Source: Strigamia acuminata
Taxonomy: Eukaryota; Arthropoda; Chilopoda; Geophilomorpha; Linotaeniidae
Reading direction: 5' to 3'
NCBI GenBank assembly: GCA_949358305.1
Contig: OX442317.1
Location: forward strand, 4,532,186 to 4,596,185
Length of the DNA: 64,000 nt
Shown here: positions 20,721 to 34,500 of the stretch, piece after piece
Numbering within the stretch: the first letter of the stretch is position 1
Layout: every line of letters begins with the position of its first letter
Translations under genes and position numbers: made by a program
The notes under the pieces: generated by a model
The model's database searches: none
The model's input: the letters and a program-made list of their open reading frames with translations, nothing else
Told to the model about the DNA's origin: nothing

Positions 20721-23700
20721 GTTTATTAGCGATGAATTGTAGTAATTACGACGAATTATGATAAATTAACCCCCCAAAAAAACATTCTCCCACGAAAACC
20801 AGTTCGTCACATAAATATTTAATCCCGAGAAATAACGCGAGGCCGTGACCATGATGCAATGCCACAATAAATGAATAAATAATCAACATTACATGTGAAA
20901 TATAATAATTTATTATAACCTATTAACTTAACCTAGATTGCTCTCCGAAGGACTATGAATAACGAGATTAAATCTGTTCCAAAAATAAAAGAGTAATCAA
21001 GGTAAAACCAACTCATTTCTTATGGTTTATTGACTTCCATCACGAAATAACCAAAAATCAAAACAAAAAACCCAAAAATAAAACAAAACAAAAATCAAAA
21101 TCACAAAAATTTAATTTCCAAAAAAAAATACAAAAATCAAAATCACAATTTTTTCTTTTCATAACAAAAAAAATCCAATACAAACCAATTTTCATTATGT
21201 AATTCCTAAGTCACTCACACGATGTCAGCACTCATAAAAGGGGGGGCGTGTCCATCTCGCAGACAGATCATTTACCAATACACTATTCAAAAAATCAGTC
21301 CAAAAAAAGCGAGGAGGCACCCGCCAGCGAACCCCCGTCCAGTGCCATCGTCCGAGGCAAGCGCCCTTTAAATCAGAAATCAGAAATCGAAAATGGATCT
21401 GCTCAAAGTGGCTTTTGCCTGGGATTTGAGTGAACTGGGCTGGCGTTTTTTCTGCCCTCTCACGTGCATAAACAAAAATGAAAGTGAAAGTGAGAAATCG
21501 TGAGTAGGATTGTATTGCAGACCACATTCTTGCACCTCACCTGTTATCTCTTATCCACACATGCAACAAAAAAAAATTATTATTAGTTTTATTTTTTTTT
21601 TAAAAAAACTACATTTCTGTGTTCATTGATTTCCGAGGACAAATTATATATCGATCGTTTCTTTCCGTCATGCCGGTACAGCGCCCTCTTCGGAGCATTC
21701 ACTTAACCAACCCAATATTTGCAGCGTAAATCAAATACAAGTTTAATGTTTTTTTCATCTTTTATTTACGTTTACTTGATCCCATATCTGATAATAAATA
21801 GTTAACCGACGTTTTAATCAAATCCAACAATTGCGCGATTCGTTCACTAGATGTCGTTGCCGGTTGACGGCTCGGCAATGACGCAACTGCGGATAAAATG
21901 CGGGCTAAAAAGGGCGCAAAAATAAAAATAAAACAACAACACCACACCGACCGGTTTCTCGTACTTTGTGCAACGAAAATAACGCGACACCTTACGGGGG
22001 ATTAGTGTGAAGTGAAGGTAACACATCAGCAGTGGGTGTTTCTAAAGAATTGATCGTTTCTATTAAAAACTTAATGTGTTTTCGAGTTCAAGCGTCTAAA
22101 TAATGTTGACAAGTGTGTTGAAGTTGCTTTTCAATTAGAAATCATCCGCGCAGAACGATTTTAATTAACAACAACCGCAATATTAAACCAATAAAAAAAC
22201 TGTTTAGTGATAATTGTACGTGCTGGTTATTAAGCCAAAAAAACAACAATATGTGTGATATATGTGGAGTGTTAGGGTACTTTTTCCGCTCTATTCTGCA
22301 GCAAAAAAGAGTGTAAAAGCAAGATACCGGCACGTTAAAGTGGCATATTTCATATAGCACTGATAAATCTTGCAGTGTGCGACATTAAAAGCATGTCTGG
22401 TGACTTTAAACTTTTAAAGTTGTCCAGGTTAAGCTCAAATATTTTGTAATTAAATATTTAGAATTAAAGGGGGCAAGCTGCAAGCCTGCAACCGTACGTT
22501 AAGTGACTTTAAAAGTATACCTTTGATACTGAAGTTGTTAATTTTGGATAAGGTGTGTTAACTGCACTGCACCTTCAAGGCTTTAAGTTAAGGATTCGCA
22601 CATCTTGTTCTTTCTTTCTTCCTATTTTATTTTTCTTTGAAGAGAACATGCAGTGCGGTGGGCTTTTTCTAAAGAAAATTCACTATAGGTGCATTCAATT
22701 CTGTTACAATAAGTGACTTTTTAGCTTCATTAAATGCCTTTTAGAACGCGAAAGTGACTCAAGTCTTGACTCGTGTTTGCCCAGGAGCTCATCCAGGATT
22801 TTTCCAAGGGGCTAGCTGAATTTTATTGTTGCCATTTCTATTATTATTTCTTTTCTATCGATTTTTAATTAATTTTAAATACTTTCACCTAAAAGGCGAC
22901 AGCTGGCGCCTCTCACTTACCCCTTAAGATACGCACCTACCGTCTTCGAATACAACGGCATAATAAAATATAAAATATAAAACACAGACACATTTCTGAT
23001 AAGGAAAGAAATAAATTCAACCCTTTGGTGACTACCGAGGTCACCACAGACGTTATATTCGAAATTTTACAAAACTGACGTTATATTCGGGGAACGACGT
23101 TAGTTTCTTCAGTCATAATCGTCAACATGTTCTATAACGTATTTTAAAAACCTCCAAATTCAGTTTAATTCAGTTCATGTGCGCATTTCACTATCGTCGG
23201 TGTTTCTCGTCTACTTTATTGCCTCTGCATTAATTTTTGATTAGCTGCTAGTCAACATGTTTCACCGAAAAAATTCATTGCCTTTGTAAAAAGTGTGCCG
23301 GAATGTTAAAAAGCTCAAGAACCCCTGCTCTAATCTAACCTATACAACCTAAAAGTCTGGATGTTAAATGTTAAATGATATTTTTTTATCACAACGTTCT
23401 TGCACCCCAGGTTAATAACCACCGCTAGGCTTTTGATTAGGTTGCCCCAACTGCCACTGACTGTCTCGCTTCCATTATTAATATTTTTTTCTCCAAGTAC
23501 TGTATGTTAGATTTTATATCCAAGCATTTTGTTCCATCCATATTGGACTATCTTCTTTCTTATTTACTTCCACCCTCCAGTTGCACACTCAAGGCGATCT
23601 TTGCAGTTGAAAGCGCCCAATATTAAATCACGTATTGTCTTGTCATATCATATTGCAATTTCCTCCTTAATCTGCAACAAACACGTTCTGCCTGCAGGGA

Positions 23701-24520
23701 CCTTTGTATCAAAAACAGTCAAATACAAAACGCATTAATCTTATACATTTTTAAATTATGCGGTTTTCAAACTACACAAAATTAAGTCAGTTTGACCACG
23801 ATTCCCTACAACCCTTCAGAGGTATATAAACATTTTCTATTATTTCAAAAACTAAAACAACAATAATGGTTGAACATGAATAAATTATTAAAGGCAGAAA
23901 ACCCCTCGCAAGTCAGATAAGAGTATATTCAAAAACGGTTCCACAATAACTCTCAATACACATTTGGCGAAAATTTAAAAAAGCCAAACATCGCTATAAT
24001 AATCCATAATTTATTGTCCCATTTGGAATAAATTGGAAAACCATGCCATTAATTTTGCAATTTCAATTTAAAAGCCGACCTATTGCATCTAAGCAAAACT
24101 ACTCAAACTTTCATGACTTTCATCTCTCTCTCTCTGACTCCCGGAAAAAAAAAGTTGCGCACAAACAAACATTACTTTAAAGTTAATAACATTGTGCGGG
24201 CATGGCACGGTATTGGATAGTAATGTAAGCCTACTTTCATCAGGTTATCTACCTTTAAGGGCATTATCGTGTAATGCAACAATCTGTATAAGGCAGACAG
24301 ACATTCCATTAAATCTGGCTGAGTGATTTAAAGCGGACATTTTTGCAAGACACCAGATTACATCTTAAATTTTAATCTTTAAAGGGACACCATCATTTTG
24401 CACCTTTTAATTTCCTCCCGAGCCCCCCACTCTCCGTGATAATATCCCCAGAGTGATTAAGTATGCTCGGTGATCGAAACTAATTAAATTTTCACAAATT
24501 TGTCAGATTAAATACATTCA
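20721..24520. other. Intergenic region upstream of Shaker
   Basis: AT-rich, and no gene is recognised. Minor features are an inverted motif GGTGAC..GGTCACC at 23036-23051, direct repeats of GACGTTATATTCG near 23050-23100, and a lone hAT-like right end (AAGAACCCCTG, about 23318-23328). A weak donor-like GAAG|GTAACA near 22018 could end an untranslated exon, but nothing supports it. Confidence 0.5.
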
Positions 24521-24524
24521 AGGA

Positions 24525-25481
24525 CCAGGGGGGGCCCCGGAGACGCGACAACGCGCCCGGTCGTGTCGGCTCGCTGCAATTTGGAGGGCGCAACTTTAAT
24601 TTTTAAAATTAAACTCCATCCACTCGCACTGCTGAGGTCAATGGCGGTGTTTCCGTTTTTTCCTCACTTTCCTATTTCGGTCGCATTTCTTAAAATACAA
24701 GTAACACATTCTGCCAACATTCCTCCGCACCGTGAACCGCGCTCCCTTTACACCGACAAAAATCCATTGTTGAACACACACACACACACAAGGCCCGAGC
24801 AAACAATAATTAATCTTTGCACGTTTTGCTTTCCTTCAAAAAACCCGAAAGAAAGGGAAAAAAATCATTAATTTTAACGCGTGCACTTCCAACTTAGTTA
24901 TTACTAAGTGCCGCGCTAGTGCCCTTGAGTGCGCCCTCTCGTGCCAGAAGATATATTCCAACAAAATTGCCACCAGTCGAAAAGAAAAAAGAAAAAAATT
25001 AATCTATCAAACAATAGAAATGGTTTGCGTAGCTGCATTTCCTCGGAGGAGAAAGCGAGAGCGCGCGCGGAAAAAAATTGATTTAAAATGCGCATGCGTT
25101 CCGCTACAGGGCGCACCTGATGCTGCAGTGAGCATGCGCGTTGAGTAAAGGTAAACTCTCGGTGTCCTGATCGACGCATGGGTTTGAAATGAAGAGGACG
25201 CCGCTTGGCCAGCGTCTGTGAGGGGCTGAAGTCGAGTGCGCATCGTCAGTTGTGAAAACGCGGGGGCCGGCGCGCGACCTTTGTTGCAACAGTAGGCTTT
25301 ATTGTTGCATAAAAACGAACCAAAGACTATTGTTGTCGAGGGGACTGTTTCGACGTCCCGTCGGTCGCGCGCCGGCCCGGACTCGGTCACGGACGCCGAC
25401 CGTCGGTTCAATTAGATGTAGGGAAATTCCGGTTTGATTTCTTTTACTGTGTTCTGCATTGTTGAGCATTGAATCATCGCC
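24525..25481 (+). promoter_or_regulatory. CpG-rich promoter region of Shaker first exon E1a
   Basis: Two GC- and CpG-rich islets (24525-24600 and 25020-25420) stand out from the AT-rich surroundings and lead into the E1a ATG at 25482. NRF1-type palindromes occur at 25089-25098 (TGCGCATGCG) and 25132-25139. A 16-bp GC-rich inverted repeat lies at 25264-25378. No TATA box is evident. Confidence 0.55.
25264..25378. repeat. 16-bp GC-rich inverted repeat upstream of E1a
   Basis: The arm GGGCCGGCGCGCGACC (25264-25279) is exactly complementary to 25363-25378. The spacer is 83 bases, and the right arm ends 103 bases before the ATG. If transcribed it would make a very stable leader stem. Confidence 0.9.
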
Positions 25482-25594
25482 ATGTTGCGTGGATTACCAA
25501 TGGGTGGGCCTGGACAAAACAATCCATGGGGGAAACTTATGAACATGGTCAAAGATAAATCCAGGCATCAGCAGGATATCAGTTCATGCAACAA
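25482..25594 (+). other. Sh: Shaker first exon E1a (37 codons plus 2 bases)
   Basis: The ATG at 25482 opens [12 protein letters not shown] and the exon ends SSCN, AA|GTAAGT, phase 2, which fits the exon at 53055 to give K-SLPKL. The N-terminal stretch is hydrophobic and Gly/Pro-rich, followed by Lys/Arg (KDKSRH). That arrangement could act as an N-type inactivation peptide, but this is inference. Transcript evidence is needed to confirm the 27-kb splice. Confidence 0.6.
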
Positions 25595-28500
25595 GTAAGT
25601 TCTTTTTTTTTTCTCTCTCGTCTTTTTTCAAAACTCGGCCATCTTTTTTTTTATTTTTTTATTTTTTTATTTTTTTATTTGAGTGGGGTTGGAAAAAAGT
25701 GTCAACATTTTTTTTTTCGTTTATCGTTTTATTATTAGCATCGTTATATAAGAACCGGATGAGTTTCATGTGCGAATGATAGTTTAAAGTGGACGTTTTC
25801 AAATTGTTATCGCGTTTTGTTGTTGTTTGTTGCGCATTAATGGCTGACTGCTTAAATTAAATGAAGATTTTTTTATTTATTATTTATTATAAAAAAAAAT
25901 CCTTCGTAATTGTTTTTAAATTTTTTTAAAAAAAATTATCTTTTGTGCCACGTGTTTTAATTGATGAAAAACACATTACCACACACGTGCGGTGTATGAA
26001 AAGCCTACAGAGCTGTATTGTTGCATTCGGGCAACACTTTTGGTCCGCGAATTTCTTTCTGCAGCCGACCTTGGGACGTTTTATTTTAGGCGTCTGTCGG
26101 CGGATTCCCCAAATATCTTTCCCACAAATCCCAACCTAAAACGTGCAATTTCCGCCTCCCACCAATTAGCCACAACAATATCAAATCAATTTTTAATTTC
26201 CAATTTTTTTTTCCCAAATTAAATTTCTTATTTATAAAACACAAAAAAAAAAAAAAAAAAAAAAAAAAACCCACATTCGACTTTCTCCACGCATCGTAAA
26301 TAAATAACACGAACACAATGTTGCCAACTTGTTCGTTTTATATCTCCTCCACGTTCCACGACACCAACTTAAAAAACCGTCTCTTCAGTTCACTCAGTCC
26401 TCACCCAATCCAGTCGGGCAATCGAGAACAATTTCCAACAATTACGTTATCGTATAAACACCGTTTAGACCGAATTCGAGATTGTTCTCTCAATGGATTT
26501 CTATTTAACTGCGTCTCAGCTCCCAATTTGAAAGCAAAATTCCCCCCAGAGTGCAATTTTCGCCCGCCATCGCGTAACACGAGCAAACACAAACACTAAA
26601 CAAACTATGCTGCAAACTCCCGCATTTACAGATAAAACATACATACATATTTAATATCCCAAAAATCACATTCCCTTTAATCATTGACGTCACCAGCGTC
26701 TGCACGCTATTGAATAAGTGAACGAGAAACCAAGACCCCTCAACACGTTTCCTCCCCAAAGATGGCGAAGTGACATTTTGATGAAAAGACCGTCTTAATC
26801 TTAATCATAACGCGCTACGTGTGCAATTGTTATATTAGCTCGGATTTGGTTCTCATCTCCATTGTCCTCATGATTGACACCTGACTCTTTTTCTTCCTCC
26901 ATTTCCGGGGTGTCAAAAAGTGGAGAAAGAAAAAATTGATACGAAACGACATTGAAGGAACCTTCAAATAAAATTAAAAAAAAATTAAAAAAAAAAATCC
27001 TGACCGGAAATGAACTTCACCAACAATAATTAAAAAGATGAAAAAAGTCCCCTTTAATAAAACCTTGTTTGCGTTTGACCTTTAATGCACTTTGCATTGT
27101 TTGTTGTGCGCTGTGCAGTGCAGTCGATCCTCCCCGCGTAATCACAAAGCGGAAACCGATGTGTATAAAGGTGAAGCATTGTTAAATAAATAAATTGGAA
27201 TCCCCCCCCCCCCCCCGTGTGTGTAACGGGGGTGTTGATTGTTGTACAATTGGTGTTGCCAAGTTTCGTCCTAATGAGATTATTATTACAATATTAAGAC
27301 CCACTCTGAGCGCTTAAGTGGTCTAGTGTAAAATAAAGCAACGCGTGATTATGCTATTCTCCAACAAAGTGAATAAATTACAGTAGACCCGTCTAATAAG
27401 TGAATGTAATTAGATTTAATTATATGTTGGGTTAATTATGACGATTGTTTGCATAACGAGAGCCGACTTTCCATAATTAGACCACTTTTATGGATAGATA
27501 TCACGTGATGGAGAGATGTAGGTTATAATTGTTAACATATATTTTTGTCATTGGATAAAGTAATGTCAGCAAGGTTGGACTATAAAATGAAATAACGAGT
27601 TTCCATGTTTTTGTCGGAAAGTTAGCACTTGTGGGAGACACAAACCAGATGTCGCTGTTGCAGAAATATGGCCCCAGTATAATGTGTGAAAAAAAACGTC
27701 TCTATGGCTTTTACCTTGACATCTCACCAATGTGGCAGCAACTTAAGTTTTTATTATACTTTTCTCATTCAAATCTCCGAGGAATTCACCATGAAACTTC
27801 CCATTGAGCGCGGGATGCTGATTAAAGACAATATGTCCTTTAGAACGCGGCTGGAAAGTGCAAAAAAGCATTTACCAAGCCCAATTTGCATTTTCAAGTT
27901 CTAAAATCCTAAAATGCATTTTTCAAGGCCAAAAATGCATTTTTCAAGGCCAAAAATGCATTTTTCAAGGCCAAAAATGCATTTTTCAAGGCCAAAAATG
28001 CATTTTTCAAGGCCAAAAATGCATTTTTCAAGGCCAAAAATGCATTTTTCAAATCCAAAAATGCATTTTTCAAGTGCAAAAATGCATTTTTCAAGTCCAA
28101 TAATGCATTTTTCTGCATTTTTCAAGTCAAAAATGCATTTTTCATGTGCAAAAATGCATTTTAAGTCCAATAATGCATTTTTCAAGTCCAATAATGCATT
28201 TTTCAAGTCAAAAATGCATTTTTCAAGTGCAAAAATGCATTTTTCAAGTAAAAAAAATGCATTTTTCAAGTAAAAAAAATGCATCTTTCAAGTGCAAAAA
28301 TGCATTTTAAGGTGCAAAATGCACTTTTACGCTTGCAAAAATCGACTTTTTGTGACTGAAAATCTATTTTAATTATCGCCTAATTATTTCTTAGGCGAGG
28401 AATTCAATCTAAAGGTTCTGTAAACCTTTAGATATATCAATGCCCTGTGCGACATTTTTTGGTGCGCCCCTGGGAGCAGCCCCCTGGTGGTCGCCCGCAC

Positions 28501-31500
28501 ATAATGAAGTTGCGCGCACAGCATATTGAGCATATACCTGCAGAAACGGAAAGAAAACTATACAATTCGAACTGTGAATAAGTTTTGGCGCTGTGTGCAT
28601 TTTGTACCGCTTGACTGCATCTTAAGCCGGCCTTGGTTGGAGCTATTTCGTTAATACTTTTCCAATAGATGGACTTGGGGCTGCGTAGAATGTTCAGCAG
28701 TGTCTAAGACATGGGTTGGTGACCCCTTTTTTATGTTGGGCACATCTGACTTTTATTAGTCGATCGGTAGGAAGGCATTTGTAATGACGTCATTTGTTTC
28801 AAGCCAATCGTGAAAGCATTGGCAATGACGTCATTTTCCTGACCCAATCACATCACTTAGGCCAGAGGTGGGCAACCTATTTGCGAGGAATGTCAAGTGA
28901 AATTCCCCACAACGTGTAAAAATTATGTACAAATAATAGCATTAAAACTTTAAAACATTCGGTAAGATAAATGTGCCTTTGTTTAACTTTAAGCACTGCT
29001 TGAAATATTTACAAAATTTAAATTCAAGTAAATATGAAGTGTAAATTTATATTTAATGCGTGAAGTAAACATAATAGAGTGTGCGGTGGGGTACTTGAGC
29101 ATTATAAAATGAATAAAATGAATAAAATTCATACTAAAGCTTACAAATTTTCGTGTTTGCGGGTTAGCACTTTTGAGTTATGAAGTTGTATTATAAAAAT
29201 GTTGGAAGCAACACGATGCTGCATGCAGAATTCTCCGTGAATTTAACAATAGAGAGTTTGCAGACATGTCTTTTTCCTTATAAAAATTGGTTCTGATGAT
29301 CTTGTAGTGTTATAACCTTATGAGGTTACGAACTGAGTTGCGGCAAGTTTCCTTATAACCTTATGTTATGTTCTTAAACTAGTAATTTTGATCCCATGAT
29401 CAAAACAACATGTATAGAGTAAGACTGAAATTCTTGTAGACTCTCTCCACAGGACGATACCCAATGTTACAAGCTTTGAAGCATCGTATTTCAACAGAAT
29501 TTCAATAATATAGCCAACAAAAGTAACAGTTTGGTTTATCACACTATGATTGTTCAAATTGCTATAAAAATACAAGCTTTCAACAATTCTAATGTTTATT
29601 ACAAGGTGATTGTTCAAGCAAAGTTGTGAGTTGAAAAAAAAATTGTTGGCAGCCATTTTGAGAAATCATAAGGGAACGACAACTGATTTTACAAGGTACT
29701 CTCATAAAAATATATTTTCCTTATGCTTATGAGGTCATAAGGATGGCCATTTATAAGGGAAAAGGCATGTCTGCAAACTCTCTATTGGGTTGCCAAACTG
29801 ATCAAGAAAATAAATTGTTAATCGTTTATTTAATTTAGAGTGACAAAATGGATCAGGCGCCGTGTTGGCAAAATTATAAGGATACTTGAACCGGATTGGC
29901 TCCCTTATTTTCTTTAACTTATCTATAAGTAAAAATGACACATTTACGCATGCTCGGTTAAACAATCATCCAGATCTAAGCTGCACAGCAGCATGTGCAT
30001 GAGTAATAATTAGGTTTTCACTTTGACGCATTCAATAATAGGTCGATTAATTTCACTTATTTTTATTCGTTTAAACAAGTTCTAAGTATTTGCTTAACCA
30101 ATTTGAAAGCACTTAGTTTGAATTTTGCGGAGTGAGAGTGATACAATCAATTAACTTCCTAAGAACATGCTTCGCATACCCACGATACAGCTGTCACGCA
30201 CCAAACTGAGTTTTAAAAAATTTAAATTAAGCGAATATATGCGAACATTTCTCACAACCTGCTCTAGTATAAACTAGGCGCATTCATAAGGCAATTTAGA
30301 CTATAAACAGCATTCTAAACAACATACCGTATTACCTCACATTAAGCGGAATGCCGTTGGGTATGGGTTTAGCAGGTATAAAGCGAAACATGCCGTTATA
30401 AGTGAAAAAGCGGGTATTTTGCCCGGATGAATAATTATGTTCGTTTTTCGGCCTAAAATTTAAATTTTCTTAATTTTCTGTAGATTGTTACTAAAATCTG
30501 GGTAAATTTATAGAAATTTAAGCCAATTTCTTACATTTTGGAGATCTAAAAAGGATTTTATGCTTGTTTTGGCTGAATTTTCATTTAGAAAAATTCGTAC
30601 TCGGCATGCCGGTTAAACTTTAACTACACCGGCATGCGGCTTAATGTGAGGTAATACGGTATTCAAACTGCTTTAAAAATTTAAAAAACGCGACCGATTT
30701 AATCTATTTTCAGCTGCAGTGTATGCACACGACATTTATTTAATTCAATTCAATTTAATTACCCATACAAATTAAATTAGCGATCATAAACCATAGACCT
30801 ATCCAATACATAACTAAATTTATCCAAAAAAACACCCAAAAAACCCCCAGTGAAGCAAATTAAACACTTAAAACCATTTCTAACCGCACGTTAAACATGA
30901 CTTTACGACACATTGAAATAGGACGTTTTACAAACACCTAAAAGACACTTATGTCATGACCAATTCGCCACATGTGGTGATCTGCGACAGACTTCCATAC
31001 TCCACACTTGTCCAAGTGCTTGGCGTTTGTAACAACCGCTCTCCTTAAAACACGATATCGATGTTCTGCTACTTTTTTTGCCAGGCCATCTTTTTGCTTT
31101 CAGTGTAACCGCAACCGCTCTTTTTAGTACATGATGCTTCAAACGGCGCCGCTTAAACGCGTGAAAAATTCATGCTTATCTATATGTTCTCCTAAGCTCT
31201 TCTCCGATACCCCTTTTTAATTTTTATAGAATGGCTTAGTTTTATTGTCGTGATCCTGTTCGGGATCCTTTGTGCTAGAACATGCTGGCATCTTAGTTAA
31301 TAGCCGCCATCAACGACTATGCAGTCAATCTAGATAGCACAGTCCTCGCTGCCACTGCAGATTTATGGTATAGCGAGTGATTTCAAGATGGCAACCGCCA
31401 AGACTCGCCAAGCCAAAAGTCTATAAATTTTGTTTATAAACGGAGCGACAACTCCCCACTTTATGTTCACATTTAATGGGAGTTTTGCCGCTACGTTTGC

Positions 31501-34500
31501 ACACGAGCATGTTTCAAACCACTGCACAACTACATTTGCGCTGCACGTCAAAATAAATTCAAGCAGATATCTCTTTACTCTTTCTGTGCAATTGAAATTC
31601 CATAGAAAATTAAATGCCATTGTAACAAGTGGGCGGAGGAGGAGAGTTGGCAAAATATGCTTAGTCCTTTTGAAATCGTCTGCAACAGTTGCTGGAATCC
31701 ATTACGAGATGCAATTATAATAAAAATTGTTTCGTCTTGTCTTAGTATATTAAAATAAATTCCCATTTCATTAGTATACATCAACCATTACTTTATGCCG
31801 GCGCACAGGCTTGGCGCATTAAAATTTTATATTGCAGTTTTCTCTTACGCTGTATAATTAAAATTGCAGTTACCTTATTTCTACCTGACAATTTATTCAG
31901 CACTCTTAATTACATCTTCGTGGAAGCGCTTCATCTTCAATATTAGTCGATCGACATTTCGACATTTTCCTGCCACTTTTTCAATAACTTCATGCACTTT
32001 TTCAATGATTGCATGCACTTTTTCAATGATTTCATGCACTTTTTCAATAGATGCATTCTGTAAACGGCCAAAACAGTTTGCAAAAACGCGCCTAACTGTG
32101 AATATGTTCGTTTTTGGGCCCGTATGTTGTGTCGTTTTTATTCTCGATCGTGCGAGTACATGGCACATCAAAATGCCTTTTTTTTTTTTCATTCAACCAA
32201 TGAATTGTGGCTGTGGCCATTTTATTTGAACAGAATTTAGCATTTACTCGCATTTTTGGTGGTGGATGCTTCGCATGAAAGTATTTATGACACTTGAAAG
32301 TCTGACCCTTCGATCTAACTTTCGAAGCGGCCATTTTGAATTTGGTTGTGGGGTGACCAGTGTGGCCAATGTAAAACCTGGATGACACACGTTTTCTCAA
32401 AAAATAAGCCACGCTAGCTGGAATAAACATGTACTGTATACGCACTTCCTTGAAATGCCGGAATTCGAATTGCCAAGAAAATTCACCGAAAGGACACCAT
32501 GACAATTCATAAAAAAATCGGACCGGTCTGGTAAAACCGGGACAATTGGTCACCCTGGATTTTGTTGATGGTTTACGGCTGTTTTTGACAGTGCTGGACT
32601 GGTCCGGTGGGCTACCGGGATTTTCCCAATGGCCTGTAGCCCACCGTAGCCTATCCCTGTGGCCTGACTCATCTAGATTTCCCGGTACTAAATTTGTATC
32701 AGTCCAGCCCTGGTTTTAGACTTCTAAACCTGATGTTTAGAAAGTCTATTAAAACGATCATGTTTGTCTGTCTGTCCGCGCACTTCCGGCTTCATTTCAC
32801 TTTTAAGCTTACGTCATATGACGTCATTTCCGGAAGCGTCTACATCGCGCATTTGCGACGAGTTAAATCCAACATTCGGTTTGGTGTGTTTGTAGAATCG
32901 GATTGTATCGGATGGAATTGGATATTGTCGGATGGAATTGAACACGAGGCAGTCGTTGTATGAAAATCTGCATGAATCAACTTTATTTGCATAAAAGTGC
33001 AGGTGGCGCTGTACGCGATCTCGTAATGTCACGAGAACGCGATGTGCATGACGAGCGTCACAATTAAACAATGAAAAGAATGTACAGAATTGGAGTGCGA
33101 AACACTCCACGGTTTACGGGTTTAGAAGTCTAATATGTAATGTGTCCATGCATTACAGATGTTTACTTGTTTGATGTTCGTTCCATTCATAAAAACAGAA
33201 ACTTTGAACGCGCCTAATGATTTCATGCACTTTTTCAATATTTTTTTTTTCCTTTTTGGGTGCAATTTGATCGATTTTTTCTCCCTTATTTTAGTTATTG
33301 TTGCACTTTCACTTGTTGATGTTTGTTTTTTCCTGTGAAAAATAAAAAAAAAACACTTGACTGGTGCTGTGTTGGCAGTCACCAGTTTTGCAACTCAATT
33401 TTTCTATTCGCTTATCTGATAGTTTTTTGATAAGTCTATTCCCATGCCTTTGGCTTCCGGTAGACCAAGAATATATTTTCTTGCCCCCACTTTACCTTTT
33501 TTTGATGACTCCATCTTATATATCCTCCGTATAATAATATTACAAGCAAATTGTGTGACGCAAGCGTCGCACAAACAATGATAACACTCTTCCTGACCTG
33601 CATTTTAATGCAACAACATAAGAGCCCCAAAATTCTCGTAAAAAGTTAAAACCCATAAAAAAAATACCCAATAACACAAATGGAAGAAAAAAAATATTAA
33701 AAAGTAATTCCAAAATAAAAATAAAAATAAAAAACAATCGAATTTGTAATTAAATATTTTTAAAAAAAAATCTTAATCACATGATCAATGCCTGCCATGC
33801 AGCAGCGCCACGACGGCCGAAATCAGAAATGATTTCCTGATAAGAGTAGTGACACCATTATTCCTTTTAACCCGACACCTCCGAGTTTTGATAGAATGCC
33901 AAAAGGATGTGGTCGTCAGTCGTCGCAAAACCCAAACACACACACACAAAAAAATTCGAAATAAACTTCTGTTGTTTCAAATAAAAGTTTCACTTAAAGT
34001 TGGCATTCCTCCTGCACCTAACTGCACCAAAAAAACAACACATTATCTCCAATTATCAGTCAGCCATCGCTGAAATGACGTTTTAAGTGAATTAAATATG
34101 ATATGAAAATAATAACAACAAAAAACCAACAGATAAACAAAAAAAAAACTAAAAATAATTCGATTTCTTTTAATTCAGTATGAAATTACTAATTCATCAT
34201 CCGTCACTCAAACAACGCCTGACCATTCATTTACAACGAATAAAACATTTAGGCTTTTTATTAACAAACAGTTGCCCATTCTTTGTTGGTATTTTTACCT
34301 GCCGTCCTTGGCCTCTCGATGACGTCATCTCACCTGTTTTTAGTTTCGATTGATGCTGAGATATTTTCATAAGTTCAGTGCGTAGGTGGGGCATAATTTA
34401 AAAACGAGCGGATGACGTGGTTAGATTAATATTTTATAACGTGATCCGCGATCGCGAAATAATTGCGCTGTTTGTATGAAAAGGAACAAGTTGAAAATGG

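Noticed and set aside
27905-28310. CRISPR-like array of regular repeats
   Set aside because: Contiguous 20-bp units without spacers in a eukaryotic intron; it is a minisatellite.
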